Part shown: piece after piece, positions 22,536 through 30,657 of the stretch
Layout of the letters: the number at the start of each line of letters is the position of its first letter
Position numbering within the stretch: the first letter of the stretch is position 1
Assembly (NCBI GenBank): GCA_934436245.1
Contig: CAKSAM010000029.1
Location: 1-33,784 of the forward strand
DNA: 33,784 bases
Source of the DNA: an uncultured Acetatifactor sp.
GTDB lineage: Bacteria; Bacillota; Clostridia; Lachnospirales; Lachnospiraceae
Direction: 5' to 3'
The notes under the pieces: model-generated
Told to the model about the DNA's origin: nothing
What the model saw: only the letters and a program-made list of their open reading frames with translations
The model's database searches: none
Program-made: the position numbers and the translations under genes

Positions 22536-23396
22536 ATGGATAAACTAATCCCTCTGATTGTAAACGGTATGATGTCCTTTTCAACCCTGCTGATGGTATC
22601 GCTTGGAATGGCTATCATATGCGGAAAGATGAAATTATTTAATCTGGCACATGGGGAACTCGTCACGGTAGGAGCATATGTCTCCTACCTGATGCTGAAT
22701 GAGCTGCACCAGTCGTTTCTGGTCAGCATTCTGGTATCCTTTATTGCTACCTTTGTGCTGGGTGTCATTATTGAAAAGATCATAATCAAGCCATTATATT
22801 CCAGACCGGAAGAAACATTGCTTGCTACCTTCGGATTGTCCCTGATCCTGCAGGAGGGAATGAAATTCCTGTTTACCTCCATCGGGAAATCCGTATCTAT
22901 GCCGGTAAAGGGATCAGTTACGATTCTGGGAGCTATTATTCCGACCTATAATGTCTGGGTATTTGGTATTACTGTTTTGATGTTTGTACTCACGATCCTG
23001 ATCTTCTATCTCACTTCTCTGGGAAAGAAGATCAGAGCTATCGGACAGAACAGAGATATGACAGAGTGTCTGGGAGTCAATACAAGCTTTTGCGATACCT
23101 TTACCTTTGCTTATGGCTGTGCACTTACCGGCGTTGCCGGATCGTTACTGGCTCCGTTGAAGTCTATTACCCCTACCATGGGAACTTCCTATCTGCTGGA
23201 CTCCTTCATGACGGTATGCGTCGGTGGAGCGGATTCTTTCCTGGGAACCGTGGTAGCATCTCTGGGAATCGGAGAATCCACATCTCTGATCGGCGGATAT
23301 ACGAATTCTGTGTTGGCGAAACTTCTTGTATTTATTGTCATCATTGTTCTGATCCGTATTCGTCCGGAAGGCATTTTTGTAAAAGAGAAACGGTAA
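22536..23396 (+). CDS. urtB: UrtB: urea/amide ABC transporter permease
   Basis: A 286-residue LivH-type integral membrane permease with about eight hydrophobic helices. Family landmarks are KLFNLAHGELVTVGAYVSYL near 35-54 and ALTGVAGSLLAPL near 205. It forms the translocation pore with UrtC. I start it at the ATG 6 nt after GGAG; an ATG four codons earlier is part of the leader-element SD region. It is the second cistron of urtABCDE, separated from urtA by 148 nt that hold a hairpin and the leader element, an unusually long and structured gap within such an operon. Confidence 0.93.
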   Translation: MDKLIPLIVNGMMSFSTLLMVSLGMAIICGKMKLFNLAHGELVTVGAYVSYLMLNELHQSFLVSILVSFIATFVLGVIIEKIIIKPLYSRPEETLLATFGLSLILQEGMKFLFTSIGKSVSMPVKGSVTILGAIIPTYNVWVFGITVLMFVLTILIFYLTSLGKKIRAIGQNRDMTECLGVNTSFCDTFTFAYGCALTGVAGSLLAPLKSITPTMGTSYLLDSFMTVCVGGADSFLGTVVASLGIGESTSLIGGYTNSVLAKLLVFIVIIVLIRIRPEGIFVKEKR

Positions 23397-23408
23397 GGAG
23401 GCAACATC

Positions 23409-24452
23409 ATGAAGAAAAAAATCAATATTTGCTATATTATAGATGCTTTGTTACTTGCCTTTTTCATTTTCTATCCTTTCTTTGGAAGTATCTTACGGAT
23501 CACGATGGTAGGAAGGATCATGTGCCTGATCATGTTGGCATTTTCCCTGGATCTGACATGGGGGTATGGTGGACTGATCAATATGGGACAGGGCGTATTC
23601 TTCGGACTGGGAGGATATATTGCAGCAATATCCCTGGTGTCAAGAGAGGGTGTGCCAATGTATATGTCCAGTCTGGGTGTTACGGAATTGCCGCTTGTAG
23701 CAAAACTGCTGGGAAACAATTTCTCGTATAACTTTTTTGCCATTGCAGTACCGGGGCTTTTGGCAGCAGTACTTGGCTGGTTTATTTTTTCCAGCAAGAT
23801 CAAGGGTATCTATTTCTCCCTGATCACCATGGCCTTATGCGAAGTATTTGAACTGCTGATCCAGGCGGGACAGAAATTTACCGGAGGCACCAACGGAATC
23901 GGAGGTGTGCCTAAGCTGTATCTGGGAGACGGTTCCAGCCTGAAACTGAAGCAGATGTATTATCTGGTGCTGGTGTGCCTGGTATTGGTATATCTGCTTT
24001 GCAGATTTATCACCAATTCCAAATTTGGAAAGATCACAAAGGCGGTAAAAAACAATGAAGCCAGAGTAGATTTTCTGGGATATAATTCCGCAAATATCAA
24101 GATTGTATTGTTTACCATCAGTGGTATGATCGCCGGATTTGCAGGTTCTCTGTATGCGCCGATGAACGGAATGATCTCAGCTACCGACGCCGGACTTACT
24201 TTTTCCACGACCATGATCATCTGGCTGGCCATTGGCGGACGGGGTAATCTGACAGGAGCTGCTGTGGGATGTCTGCTGGTCAACCTGGGGAAATCCTTTC
24301 TTTCCGAGATTTTCACTGACAGCTGGCAGTTTATCCTTGGTGTGATTCTGGTGCTGGTAGTGTTCTTTATGCCTGAGGGCATCGTAGGAAAAATGATCAA
24401 GCTGTTGGAAAACCGGAAACGTGCGAAAAAGGAGGCGACAGCTCATGAGTGA
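23409..24452 (+). CDS. urtC: UrtC: urea/amide ABC transporter permease
   Basis: A 347-residue LivM-type permease with about nine to ten TM helices. It shows LTWGYGGLINMGQGVFFGLGGY (by motif, about 49-70) and the cytoplasmic EAA-like loop AVKNNEARVDFLGYN near 216-230, followed by SGMIAGFAGSLYAPMNG. It ends in a basic tail. ATG follows AAGGAGGCAACATC, 12 nt after urtB. Its end overlaps the urtD start by 8 nt, indicating translational coupling. Confidence 0.94.
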   Translation: MKKKINICYIIDALLLAFFIFYPFFGSILRITMVGRIMCLIMLAFSLDLTWGYGGLINMGQGVFFGLGGYIAAISLVSREGVPMYMSSLGVTELPLVAKLLGNNFSYNFFAIAVPGLLAAVLGWFIFSSKIKGIYFSLITMALCEVFELLIQAGQKFTGGTNGIGGVPKLYLGDGSSLKLKQMYYLVLVCLVLVYLLCRFITNSKFGKITKAVKNNEARVDFLGYNSANIKIVLFTISGMIAGFAGSLYAPMNGMISATDAGLTFSTTMIIWLAIGGRGNLTGAAVGCLLVNLGKSFLSEIFTDSWQFILGVILVLVVFFMPEGIVGKMIKLLENRKRAKKEATAHE

Positions 24453-25209
24453 GGCAATTCGTCTGGAAAATGTGTCGGTTACTTTTAATGGATTCCGGGC
24501 ACTGACTAATGTGTCCATGTCTGTGGAACAAGGTGACATTCGTGTCATCATTGGCCCAAATGGTGCCGGAAAATCTACACTTATGGACATTATCACCGGA
24601 AAAACGAAACCGACGGCTGGTAAGGTCATTGTGGCTGGTGAAGATATTACCGCAAAAGAGCCGGCAGTGATCGCATCAAAATACAGTGTAGGCCGTAAAT
24701 TCCAGGGACCCAATATATTTAGTGAGTTACTGGTACGTGAAAATATTGAACTGGCAGTAAAAAGCAGCCGCAATATCCGTAATACCTTTTTTCAGTCCAA
24801 GGAAGTAAAAAAGCAGATACAGGAAAAGATATCAGAAGTACTGGAATTGATCAATCTGGCAGATAAAGCGGAGCTTAGGGCTTCAGACCTTTCCCACGGA
24901 GAGCGTCAGTGGCTGGAGATCGGTATGGTGGTGGCGCAGGACTCCGGGATCATCATCCTGGATGAGCCGGCAGCCGGACTAACAGATGAAGAGACCTATA
25001 AGACCGGTGAACTGATCAAATCACTGGCCGGCCGTCACACCTTACTGGTAGTGGAACATGACATGGACTTTGTAAGGCAGATTTCTAATATCGTCACAGT
25101 ATTGCATATGGGTGAAAAAATCGCAGAAGATACCTTTGATGTCATTGAAAAGGATAAAAAGGTCATCTCTGTCTACCTGAAAACTCCGGAAGAAGCAGAG
25201 GAGGAATAA
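24445..25209 (+). CDS. urtD: UrtD: urea/amide ABC transporter ATP-binding protein
   Basis: A 254-residue LivG-type ATPase. Walker A is GPNGAGKST (about 36-44), the signature is LSHGERQWLEIGM (about 151-163), Walker B is IIILDEPAAGLTDEE (about 172-186), and the H-loop is VVEHDMDF. I start it at ATG 24445, 10 nt after GGAGG; a longer in-frame reading from 24421 would cover that SD. It overlaps urtC by 8 nt. It energises the UrtBC pore with UrtE. Confidence 0.94.
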   Translation: MSEAIRLENVSVTFNGFRALTNVSMSVEQGDIRVIIGPNGAGKSTLMDIITGKTKPTAGKVIVAGEDITAKEPAVIASKYSVGRKFQGPNIFSELLVRENIELAVKSSRNIRNTFFQSKEVKKQIQEKISEVLELINLADKAELRASDLSHGERQWLEIGMVVAQDSGIIILDEPAAGLTDEETYKTGELIKSLAGRHTLLVVEHDMDFVRQISNIVTVLHMGEKIAEDTFDVIEKDKKVISVYLKTPEEAEEE

Positions 25210-25211
25210 GT

Positions 25212-25922
25212 ATGTTAGAGATAAAAAATGCCAGTATCAATTATGGAATGGGCGAAATCGTACAGAATATTTCCTTTCAGGTAGAACCCGGAGAAAAGCT
25301 GGTTCTACTGGGTCGAAACGGTGTGGGAAAGACTACCACATTGAAAGGAATGATCGGGCTTCTGCCGATGGCAAAAGGAGAAATTCTGTTGGACGGAAAA
25401 AATATTTCCAAAAAGAAGCCCCATGTGCGTGTGGCGGAAGGTATTGCCTATGTGCCCCAGGGACGTGAGATCATTCCCTATTTTACCGTACGTGAAAATC
25501 TGGAGCTTGGGATGCAGGGCAGACCGAAAACTGCGGAGAGAAAGACTCTGATCAATCAGATCAACTGGGTGCTGGAATATTTTCCGGCATTACAGGAGCA
25601 TATGAACCGTAAAGGCGGTGTTTTATCCGGCGGTCAGCAGCAACAGCTCGCTATAGCAAGAGCCCTTATGGCAGATCCTAAATATCTGATGCTGGATGAA
25701 CCCACAGAAGGCATTCAGCCCAATATTGTAGAGGAAATGGTACATATTCTGAAAAGGGTGGCCGCAGACATGAATGTGGCAATCATACTGGTAGAGCAGA
25801 ATATCAATTTTGCCAGAAAGTTTGCGGATGACTATATGATCATGCATAAAGGAAGTATTGTGGACAGCGGCAGGATAGAAAATATATCAGATGATACCAT
25901 CAAGAAATATCTGGCGGTATAA
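25212..25922 (+). CDS. urtE: UrtE: urea/amide ABC transporter ATP-binding protein
   Basis: A 236-residue LivF-type ATPase: Walker A GRNGVGKTT (about 35-43), signature LSGGQQQQLAIARALM (about 138-153), Walker B YLMLDEPTEGIQPNI (about 160-174), H-loop VEQN. The STEGIQP-like Walker B context (DEPTEGIQPNI) is characteristic of UrtE within the LivF group. It follows urtD after 2 nt and completes the transporter. The cytidylate-kinase-like gene begins 12 nt later and is probably in the same operon. Confidence 0.94.
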   Translation: MLEIKNASINYGMGEIVQNISFQVEPGEKLVLLGRNGVGKTTTLKGMIGLLPMAKGEILLDGKNISKKKPHVRVAEGIAYVPQGREIIPYFTVRENLELGMQGRPKTAERKTLINQINWVLEYFPALQEHMNRKGGVLSGGQQQQLAIARALMADPKYLMLDEPTEGIQPNIVEEMVHILKRVAADMNVAIILVEQNINFARKFADDYMIMHKGSIVDSGRIENISDDTIKKYLAV

Positions 25923-25934
25923 GGAGGCGTGAAT

Positions 25935-26552
25935 ATGGCAGAAAGATGCTGCATCACCATAACGAGACAGTTTGGCAGTCTTGGCAGAGCCATCGGAAAA
26001 GAAGTGGCAGAGAAACTGGGATATCATTATTATGACAGAGAGATTATTGAGTCTTCTTCGCCTATTATTGGAGATACCATAGAAGAGCTTTCCGAGTTTG
26101 ACGGGCACATGTTTGGAAATACATTTGACAAAATGATGTATCCTTTAGGACTTGGCAAGTCAAGAAGGCAGAAGCAGGTGTTCGAGGTAGAAAAAAGTAT
26201 CATTATGGAACATGCGGACTATGAAGACTGCGTGATCATCGGAAGATGTGCTGATGAAATTTTGAAATATCGCAGGAATATTCTCAGTGTTTTTATTTTT
26301 GCACCATATAAGGAACGCCTGAAAAACTGTGAAGAAGAATTGGGGCTGTCACATGAAAAAGCGATGAATTACATTGCAAAGGTAGACAAAGCAAGGGAAG
26401 ATTTTTATCAGCTGATCACGGGAAATGATTTTGAAGGTGTCAACAGCAGACAGCTTCTGATCGACAGTTCTCTGTTGGGAGTAGATGGAACATCGGATCT
26501 GATCGTAGAAATTGCAAGGAAAAAGTTCCGCCTGGAAGCTGACAGGCAATAG
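25935..26552 (+). CDS. Cytidylate kinase-like family protein
   Basis: A 205-residue P-loop kinase-like protein. The N-terminus ITRQFGSLGRAIGKEVAEKL (about 7-26) has the degenerate P-loop of this family (GSxGRxIGK), followed by GYHYYDREII, as in Cmk-like enzymes. ADYEDCVIIGRCADEIL (about 92-108) and VFIFAPYKERLK are also family-like. Members are common in Clostridia, usually of unknown substrate, and are not the essential Cmk. GTG at 25929 lies within the SD spacing, so I use ATG 25935 after AAGGAGGCGTGAAT. Its place between urtE and a cysteine hydrolase suggests a role in handling or sensing the imported compound, but this is inference. Confidence 0.85.
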   Translation: MAERCCITITRQFGSLGRAIGKEVAEKLGYHYYDREIIESSSPIIGDTIEELSEFDGHMFGNTFDKMMYPLGLGKSRRQKQVFEVEKSIIMEHADYEDCVIIGRCADEILKYRRNILSVFIFAPYKERLKNCEEELGLSHEKAMNYIAKVDKAREDFYQLITGNDFEGVNSRQLLIDSSLLGVDGTSDLIVEIARKKFRLEADRQ

Positions 26553-26566
26553 TAGGAGGTAAAGCT

Positions 26567-27232
26567 ATGGAAGCATATTTTAATGGAATCAGAAGACCGG
26601 TTACGAAAGAAATGGAAGAGGTGTTTCTTGGAAAAGATCATGCAGCGGTGATTACGATTGACATGCATGAAGGACATCTTTCGGAGGATCCGGACTGCCC
26701 CTGCCCTGCACCCAGAGCCCGGGAGATTATAAAACCGATTGATCATTTTACGGAAGAATGCAGGAAAAAGGGAATTCCCATTATTCATGTCAGATCTGTT
26801 GTAAGAGCGGACGGCGCAGATGAAAAACTGTATCCTTCAGCATGGAGAATTACCTTTCCCTATGTTGTGGGAGAAATTCCGGGCATAGCGGATCATGCAA
26901 AAGAAGGAACCAGATGGAATAACTTCAGCATAGAAGTGAAGGATACGGACTATATTGTGAGCACCAAAAAGAGGCTGAGCGCTTTTTATCCTACCGATCT
27001 GGAGCTGCTGCTTCGAAATCTGGGAATCCGTACGATTGTGCTGACCGGATGTATGACAGACTGCTGTGTCCTGAATACCGCTTTTGATGGTGCCAACCGG
27101 GACTTCCGGGTAGTGGTTCCCAGAGATCTGACCAGAGGTACAAAGGAGCTGGAGGAACCGGCACTGGCAATCATCTCCATGAATCTGGGACTGGTGGTTG
27201 ATTCGGAAGATCTGCTTCAGTACTGGTCGTAA
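26567..27232 (+). CDS. Isochorismatase-family cysteine hydrolase (second in the locus)
   Basis: A 221-residue amidase-type hydrolase. The catalytic Asp is in AVITIDMHEGHLSED (about 27), the Lys in YIVSTKKRLSAFYPT (about 130), and the nucleophilic Cys in LTGCMTDCCVLNTAFDGA (about 164, in DCC). The Cys-rich DPDCPCPAP near 36-44 is uncommon and might bind metal. It differs strongly from the hydrolase at 18903-19562, so the two probably act on different substrates or successive steps. ATG follows AGGAGGTAAAGCT, 14 nt after the kinase-like gene. It is the last gene of the urt operon, ending 18 nt before the convergent TauE gene with no clear terminator. Confidence 0.88.
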   Translation: MEAYFNGIRRPVTKEMEEVFLGKDHAAVITIDMHEGHLSEDPDCPCPAPRAREIIKPIDHFTEECRKKGIPIIHVRSVVRADGADEKLYPSAWRITFPYVVGEIPGIADHAKEGTRWNNFSIEVKDTDYIVSTKKRLSAFYPTDLELLLRNLGIRTIVLTGCMTDCCVLNTAFDGANRDFRVVVPRDLTRGTKELEEPALAIISMNLGLVVDSEDLLQYWS

Positions 27233-27250
27233 TCCGGATGCCCGGAAATG

Positions 27251-27985
27251 CTATAGGCTTTTTACCACCAGCACGATTCCGGATAAGATGAGCAACAGGA
27301 TCACGATTTTACGGCCTGTTTTCTCATTTAAGTGATCACTGCTTTTCATGCCCAGGAACAGAGCCAGCAACATAACGGGCCACAGGCAGACCACCTGGCG
27401 CAGGGTTTCCAAATGAATCAGACCTAAAATACCGTAGAGGCAGATGCGGAAAGTATTTTCGATGACAAACACCGCACTGATATTCGCCTTGAAGGTATCA
27501 TTATCGGGACATACCTTGGTCAGATAGGCGGCCATCAGTGCGCCGACACCGAACATGCCGCAGAGCAGCCCGGCGGACACACCAATGATAACCATAAAAA
27601 CAGAGGAGACTTTTTTATCGGAAGAAGTCTCTTTTTTGTTGGCATGAATTTCCTGAATCCACATCTGGATGCCCATGCCGATGACTACCAGGCCAAATAT
27701 GATTTTTACAATATCTGCATCAATGTATTTCAATACAAAGGCACCGGGGAGACTTCCCACTAAAATAAATAGTGCAGGAAGAACAAATATCCGAGCCTTT
27801 AAAAATTTGCGCTTTTTGAAAGAAAGGATCAGATTTGACGGGTAACCCAGAATGACCTCTACCGGGGAGATATTGGCATTCGTGATGCCGAAGCTTAAGA
27901 CAGAACTGAATACCAGGGAATTGGCAAATCCACACAGCCCTTTGATATAAAATGCGGTCAACGTAGCTAAAATCCAATAAATCAT
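27251..27985 (-). CDS. TauE/SafE family membrane permease
   Basis: A 244-residue integral membrane protein with about seven to eight TM helices. TauE/SafE landmarks are KGLCGFANSLVFSSVLSF near 15-32 and GVSAGLLCGMFGVGALMAAYL near 134-154. The family exports or imports sulfite, sulfoacetate and other organic anions; the substrate is not readable. ATG follows AGAGGATAACCGC, with a promoter at 28026-28054. It converges on the urt operon, and a functional link is possible but unsupported. Confidence 0.9.
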   Translation of the reverse strand: MIYWILATLTAFYIKGLCGFANSLVFSSVLSFGITNANISPVEVILGYPSNLILSFKKRKFLKARIFVLPALFILVGSLPGAFVLKYIDADIVKIIFGLVVIGMGIQMWIQEIHANKKETSSDKKVSSVFMVIIGVSAGLLCGMFGVGALMAAYLTKVCPDNDTFKANISAVFVIENTFRICLYGILGLIHLETLRQVVCLWPVMLLALFLGMKSSDHLNEKTGRKIVILLLILSGIVLVVKSL

Positions 27986-28025
27986 GCGGTTATCCTCTTG
28001 TGAAATAAAACTTGTACCAGTATTT

Positions 28026-28054
28026 ATGATACTTTGACTGAAAAAAAATTACAA
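28026..28054 (-). promoter_or_regulatory. Promoter of the TauE/SafE gene
   Basis: On the minus strand, TTGTAA (28049-28054), 17 nt including eight T, and TATCAT (28026-28031). Confidence 0.55.
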
Positions 28055-28212
28055 CTGCATTTTATTTCTGGAGATCATGAACTGGTACGATGGATTTTCA
28101 TCGACAAACTTTGGATGGGATGCAGTAAATTCTGGAAAATTTACAGAAAGCATAAAGAAGCCGTATTTTGCAAAAACTCTTGGTAACAGAATGCGAAAGG
28201 CAGGAAAGAGAA

Positions 28213-29238
28213 ATGCAGATGAGAGACGATCTTGGAATTACAACAAAACTGGAAAACGGCAAGGCTTATCTGGAATTTGCCCTGCCGGAAAAGATTGGGC
28301 GTTTACAGTCCGCATTACAGATTGAGATCTGGGAAGGTGTGGAGGGCGAACGCCTTGTTTTTCATGGGGAATACTCATCAGAAGAAGCGGATTCCATGAC
28401 GGCATTGCTACTGCGGCCGCATCTCTGGGACGGCATGCGGGATCCCTATGTCTATCTGGTGAAGGCGCAGGGAAGGTTCGGAATCGTGGAGTATGGAGAA
28501 GAGATGGGTGGTATGGAGAATGAGGAAGAGTCAGATCCTGCTGAGGATATACCCGAGGCAGTGGAAGTGTATTGGCGGCAGGAACTGACCATTTATGACG
28601 TGCGTGTCGTAGATAAAAAAGGAATTTTCCTCAATGAAAAAGAATTCTTACCCCATGAGGTAGCATATAGACTTCCGCCGCAGATCAGTGATGCCGGCAC
28701 ATGGGAGGAGCAGATGAAAGAGGATCTGGAACGATTGGCCCGGATGGGGGTCAATGCGATTCGGCTGGAAGGAACCGGATCTGGGGCAGAGGGACAAAAC
28801 TGCTACGAAGTGTGGGCGTTTTACCGTCTGTGCAGAAGAGGTGGATTCCTCACGGGTGACCTGTGGATAAGACCGGAAAAACTCCCGGTGTATCGTGGAT
28901 TACCCAGAGAAACGACATGCCAAGCACTCCTTTCGGCGGACGGCAGCACGCTGACAGAAAGATATTACTATTATCAGGCAAAATGGAGCAGCGAACCGGT
29001 GCTATATCCGGCACTTTCCACCCTGCGTCGCCAGGAGAACGGGCTGGTCTCACTGACAATTTACAGCAATCAGAAAAAAGTGGTGCTCTATGTGGACGGA
29101 GTACTTTTCTTATTCCAGTCGGCTGCATCCGGTGATCCGGAGTTTATTTTTGAAGATATTCCTGCGGAGAAGCTGCCACTGCATCTGGCGGCGGAGGCAG
29201 GAAATTTAAGCATTTCTCTGACCGTGACGAAGCTTTAA
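28213..29238 (+). CDS. GH2-like protein without an evident catalytic barrel
   Basis: A 341-residue protein without signal peptide. Residues 5-130 look like a beta-sandwich (ENGKAYLEFALPEKIGRL, HLWDGMRDPYVYLVKAQG), as in the N-terminal half of GH2 beta-galactosidases. VRVVDKKGIFLNEKEFLPHE (about 130-149, 20 residues by motif) and MKEDLERLARMGVNAIRL (about 168-185) match the start of the GH2 barrel. The barrel is then lost: sequence jumps to a segment like the post-barrel part (YYYYQAKWSSEPVLYP, about 250-265) and a terminal sandwich (IYSNQKKVVLYVDG). The catalytic Glu regions are missing. I start at ATG 28213 after AGGAAAGAGAA; upstream in-frame TTG 28168 lacks an SD. Probably a binding or scaffolding derivative; function unknown. 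Confidence 0.7.
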   Translation: MQMRDDLGITTKLENGKAYLEFALPEKIGRLQSALQIEIWEGVEGERLVFHGEYSSEEADSMTALLLRPHLWDGMRDPYVYLVKAQGRFGIVEYGEEMGGMENEEESDPAEDIPEAVEVYWRQELTIYDVRVVDKKGIFLNEKEFLPHEVAYRLPPQISDAGTWEEQMKEDLERLARMGVNAIRLEGTGSGAEGQNCYEVWAFYRLCRRGGFLTGDLWIRPEKLPVYRGLPRETTCQALLSADGSTLTERYYYYQAKWSSEPVLYPALSTLRRQENGLVSLTIYSNQKKVVLYVDGVLFLFQSAASGDPEFIFEDIPAEKLPLHLAAEAGNLSISLTVTKL

Positions 29239-29570
29239 GGGTTGTGGTTTCACACAATTTTCACAAATGTTTCACCTTTTCATGACATTTGAGACATATA
29301 CTGATACAAGGGTGTAAAGGTTAACCGCTGTTCATGCTTGCATGATAAAGCGGTTGAATTTTACACCCGTAAAACATGAGGAAGTAGCGATTTGCGAAGC
29401 AAATCAGCGGATTCCGAATGTTTTTAGAATTGCGGGAGCAGCTTGCTGCGAAGCAATTCGGGGTATCAGTTCTGGGGATCCGTAGGTATCAGTTCTGGGG
29501 ACCTATGGGTATCAGTTCTGGGTACCCGTAGATATCAGGTGGGGGATCACACCATATCCGGGAGGCAAAC
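29239..29570 (+). other. Structured non-coding leader of the Gld-type operon
   Basis: No gene is seen in these 332 bases. They hold three hairpins. 29310-29368 has three tiers of perfect pairing: GGGTGTAAA/TTTACACCC, AACCGCT/AGCGGTT, CATGC/GCATG. 29389-29405 is GATTTGC-GAA-GCAAATC. 29427-29459 is GAATTGC/GCAATTC with inner GCAGC/GCTGC. The tandem repeat array follows, then the SD GGGAGGCAAAC. None of the hairpins has a T-run. AT-rich sequence around 29255-29305 probably holds the promoter, but I cannot fix its boxes. Confidence 0.6.
29462..29553 (+). repeat. Four tandem 23-nt repeats
   Basis: Units start at 29462, 29485, 29508 and 29531, each 23 nt. The first three begin GGTATCAGTTCTGGG and differ mainly in the last 8 nt; the fourth is diverged (GATATCAGGTGGGGG). 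The array ends 17 nt before the ATPase start codon. The 23-nt period is close to two helical turns, suitable for cooperative protein binding, or it could form repeated RNA motifs. Confidence 0.85.
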
Positions 29571-30656
29571 ATGATAGAAGTAAGCAATCTTACAAAAAAA
29601 TATGGTGACCATATTGCCGTAGATCATCTCTCTTTCCGTGTGGAAAAGGGACAGATTTACGGCTTTCTTGGTCCAAACGGCGCAGGTAAATCCACGACCA
29701 TGAACATCATCACGGGTTACCTGGCAGCCACGGAGGGTACTGTGACCATCGATGGCAAAGATGTCCAGAAGGATCCGGAGGAGGCAAAGCGTGCCATTGG
29801 TTATCTGCCGGAGCTTCCGCCGCTGTATGTTGACATGACTGTCAGAGAATACCTGGAATTCGTGGCAGAATTGAAAAAAGTGCCGAAAAAAGAGCGGAAC
29901 CAGCAGATTGACGAGGTCATGGAAATGACACAGATCACCGATATGCAGCAGCGTCTGATCAGGAATCTGTCAAAAGGTTACAGGCAGAGAGTCGGACTGG
30001 CGCAGGCGATCCTTGGCTACCCGGAGGTCATCATTCTGGATGAGCCCACGGTAGGTCTGGATCCGAAACAGATCATCGAGATCCGTGATCTGATCCGCAG
30101 GCTGGGGGAGAATCACACGGTGATCCTCAGCTCCCATATTCTGTCGGAGGTCAGTGCAGTCTGCGATCATATTATGATCATAGCCCATGGTAAGCTGGTA
30201 GCCAGTGATTCTCCGGAGAATCTGCAGAAGCTCATGAGTGGTTCCATGGAACTGGAGCTGGAAGTAAAGGGAAGTGCCGCTGCGGTGAAGAGTGCATTGC
30301 AGGAGATTTCACAGATCGATCGGATCGAAGAGAATACGGAAGCATCCAAAAATATTGCAAAGCTGAAAGTGATCTCCAAAGAGAATGCAGATATCAGAGA
30401 GCAGGTGTTCTACGCACTGGCAGAAGCTAAGCTGCCGATCTTAGAGATGACCCATGCAGAGAAGTCTCTGGAAGACATTTTCCTGGAACTGACCGAGGAT
30501 GTGGCACCCACACAGCCGGAGAAGCACAAACTATTCTCAAAAAGGAAAAAACCGGAAATCATAGATGCTGCCACACAGCAGACAGAAGCTTCGGAAGAGG
30601 AAGTACAGCCCGGAGAAGAGAAAAAAGAAACTGTAATTAAAAAGGAGGCGGAATAA
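29571..30656 (+). CDS. GldA-like ABC transporter ATP-binding protein
   Basis: A 361-residue ATPase of the ABC-2 exporter class: Walker A GPNGAGKST (about 36-44), signature NLSKGYRQRVGLAQAIL (about 135-151), Walker B VIILDEPTVGLDPKQ (about 156-170), H-loop SSH. Typical members have 300-310 residues; here a C-terminal domain (about 220-305) is followed by a charged tail rich in Glu and Lys (about 315-361; EASEEEVQPGEEKKE). Start ATG follows GGGAGGCAAAC. It is one nucleotide from the permease gene, so the two are coupled. The set ATPase + GldFG + DUF4340 is a conserved exporter of unknown substrate in many non-gliding bacteria. Confidence 0.9.
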   Translation: MIEVSNLTKKYGDHIAVDHLSFRVEKGQIYGFLGPNGAGKSTTMNIITGYLAATEGTVTIDGKDVQKDPEEAKRAIGYLPELPPLYVDMTVREYLEFVAELKKVPKKERNQQIDEVMEMTQITDMQQRLIRNLSKGYRQRVGLAQAILGYPEVIILDEPTVGLDPKQIIEIRDLIRRLGENHTVILSSHILSEVSAVCDHIMIIAHGKLVASDSPENLQKLMSGSMELELEVKGSAAAVKSALQEISQIDRIEENTEASKNIAKLKVISKENADIREQVFYALAEAKLPILEMTHAEKSLEDIFLELTEDVAPTQPEKHKLFSKRKKPEIIDAATQQTEASEEEVQPGEEKKETVIKKEAE

Positions 30657-30657
30657 T

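Noticed and set aside
28077..28325. 82-codon plus-strand frame starting upstream of the GH2-like gene
   Set aside because: It overlaps the better-supported gene in another frame, its SD is too close to the ATG (3 nt), and the product has no family resemblance.
29462..29553. The 23-nt tandem repeats as a CRISPR array
   Set aside because: Units are directly adjacent with no unique spacers of 30-40 nt, and there are no cas genes.
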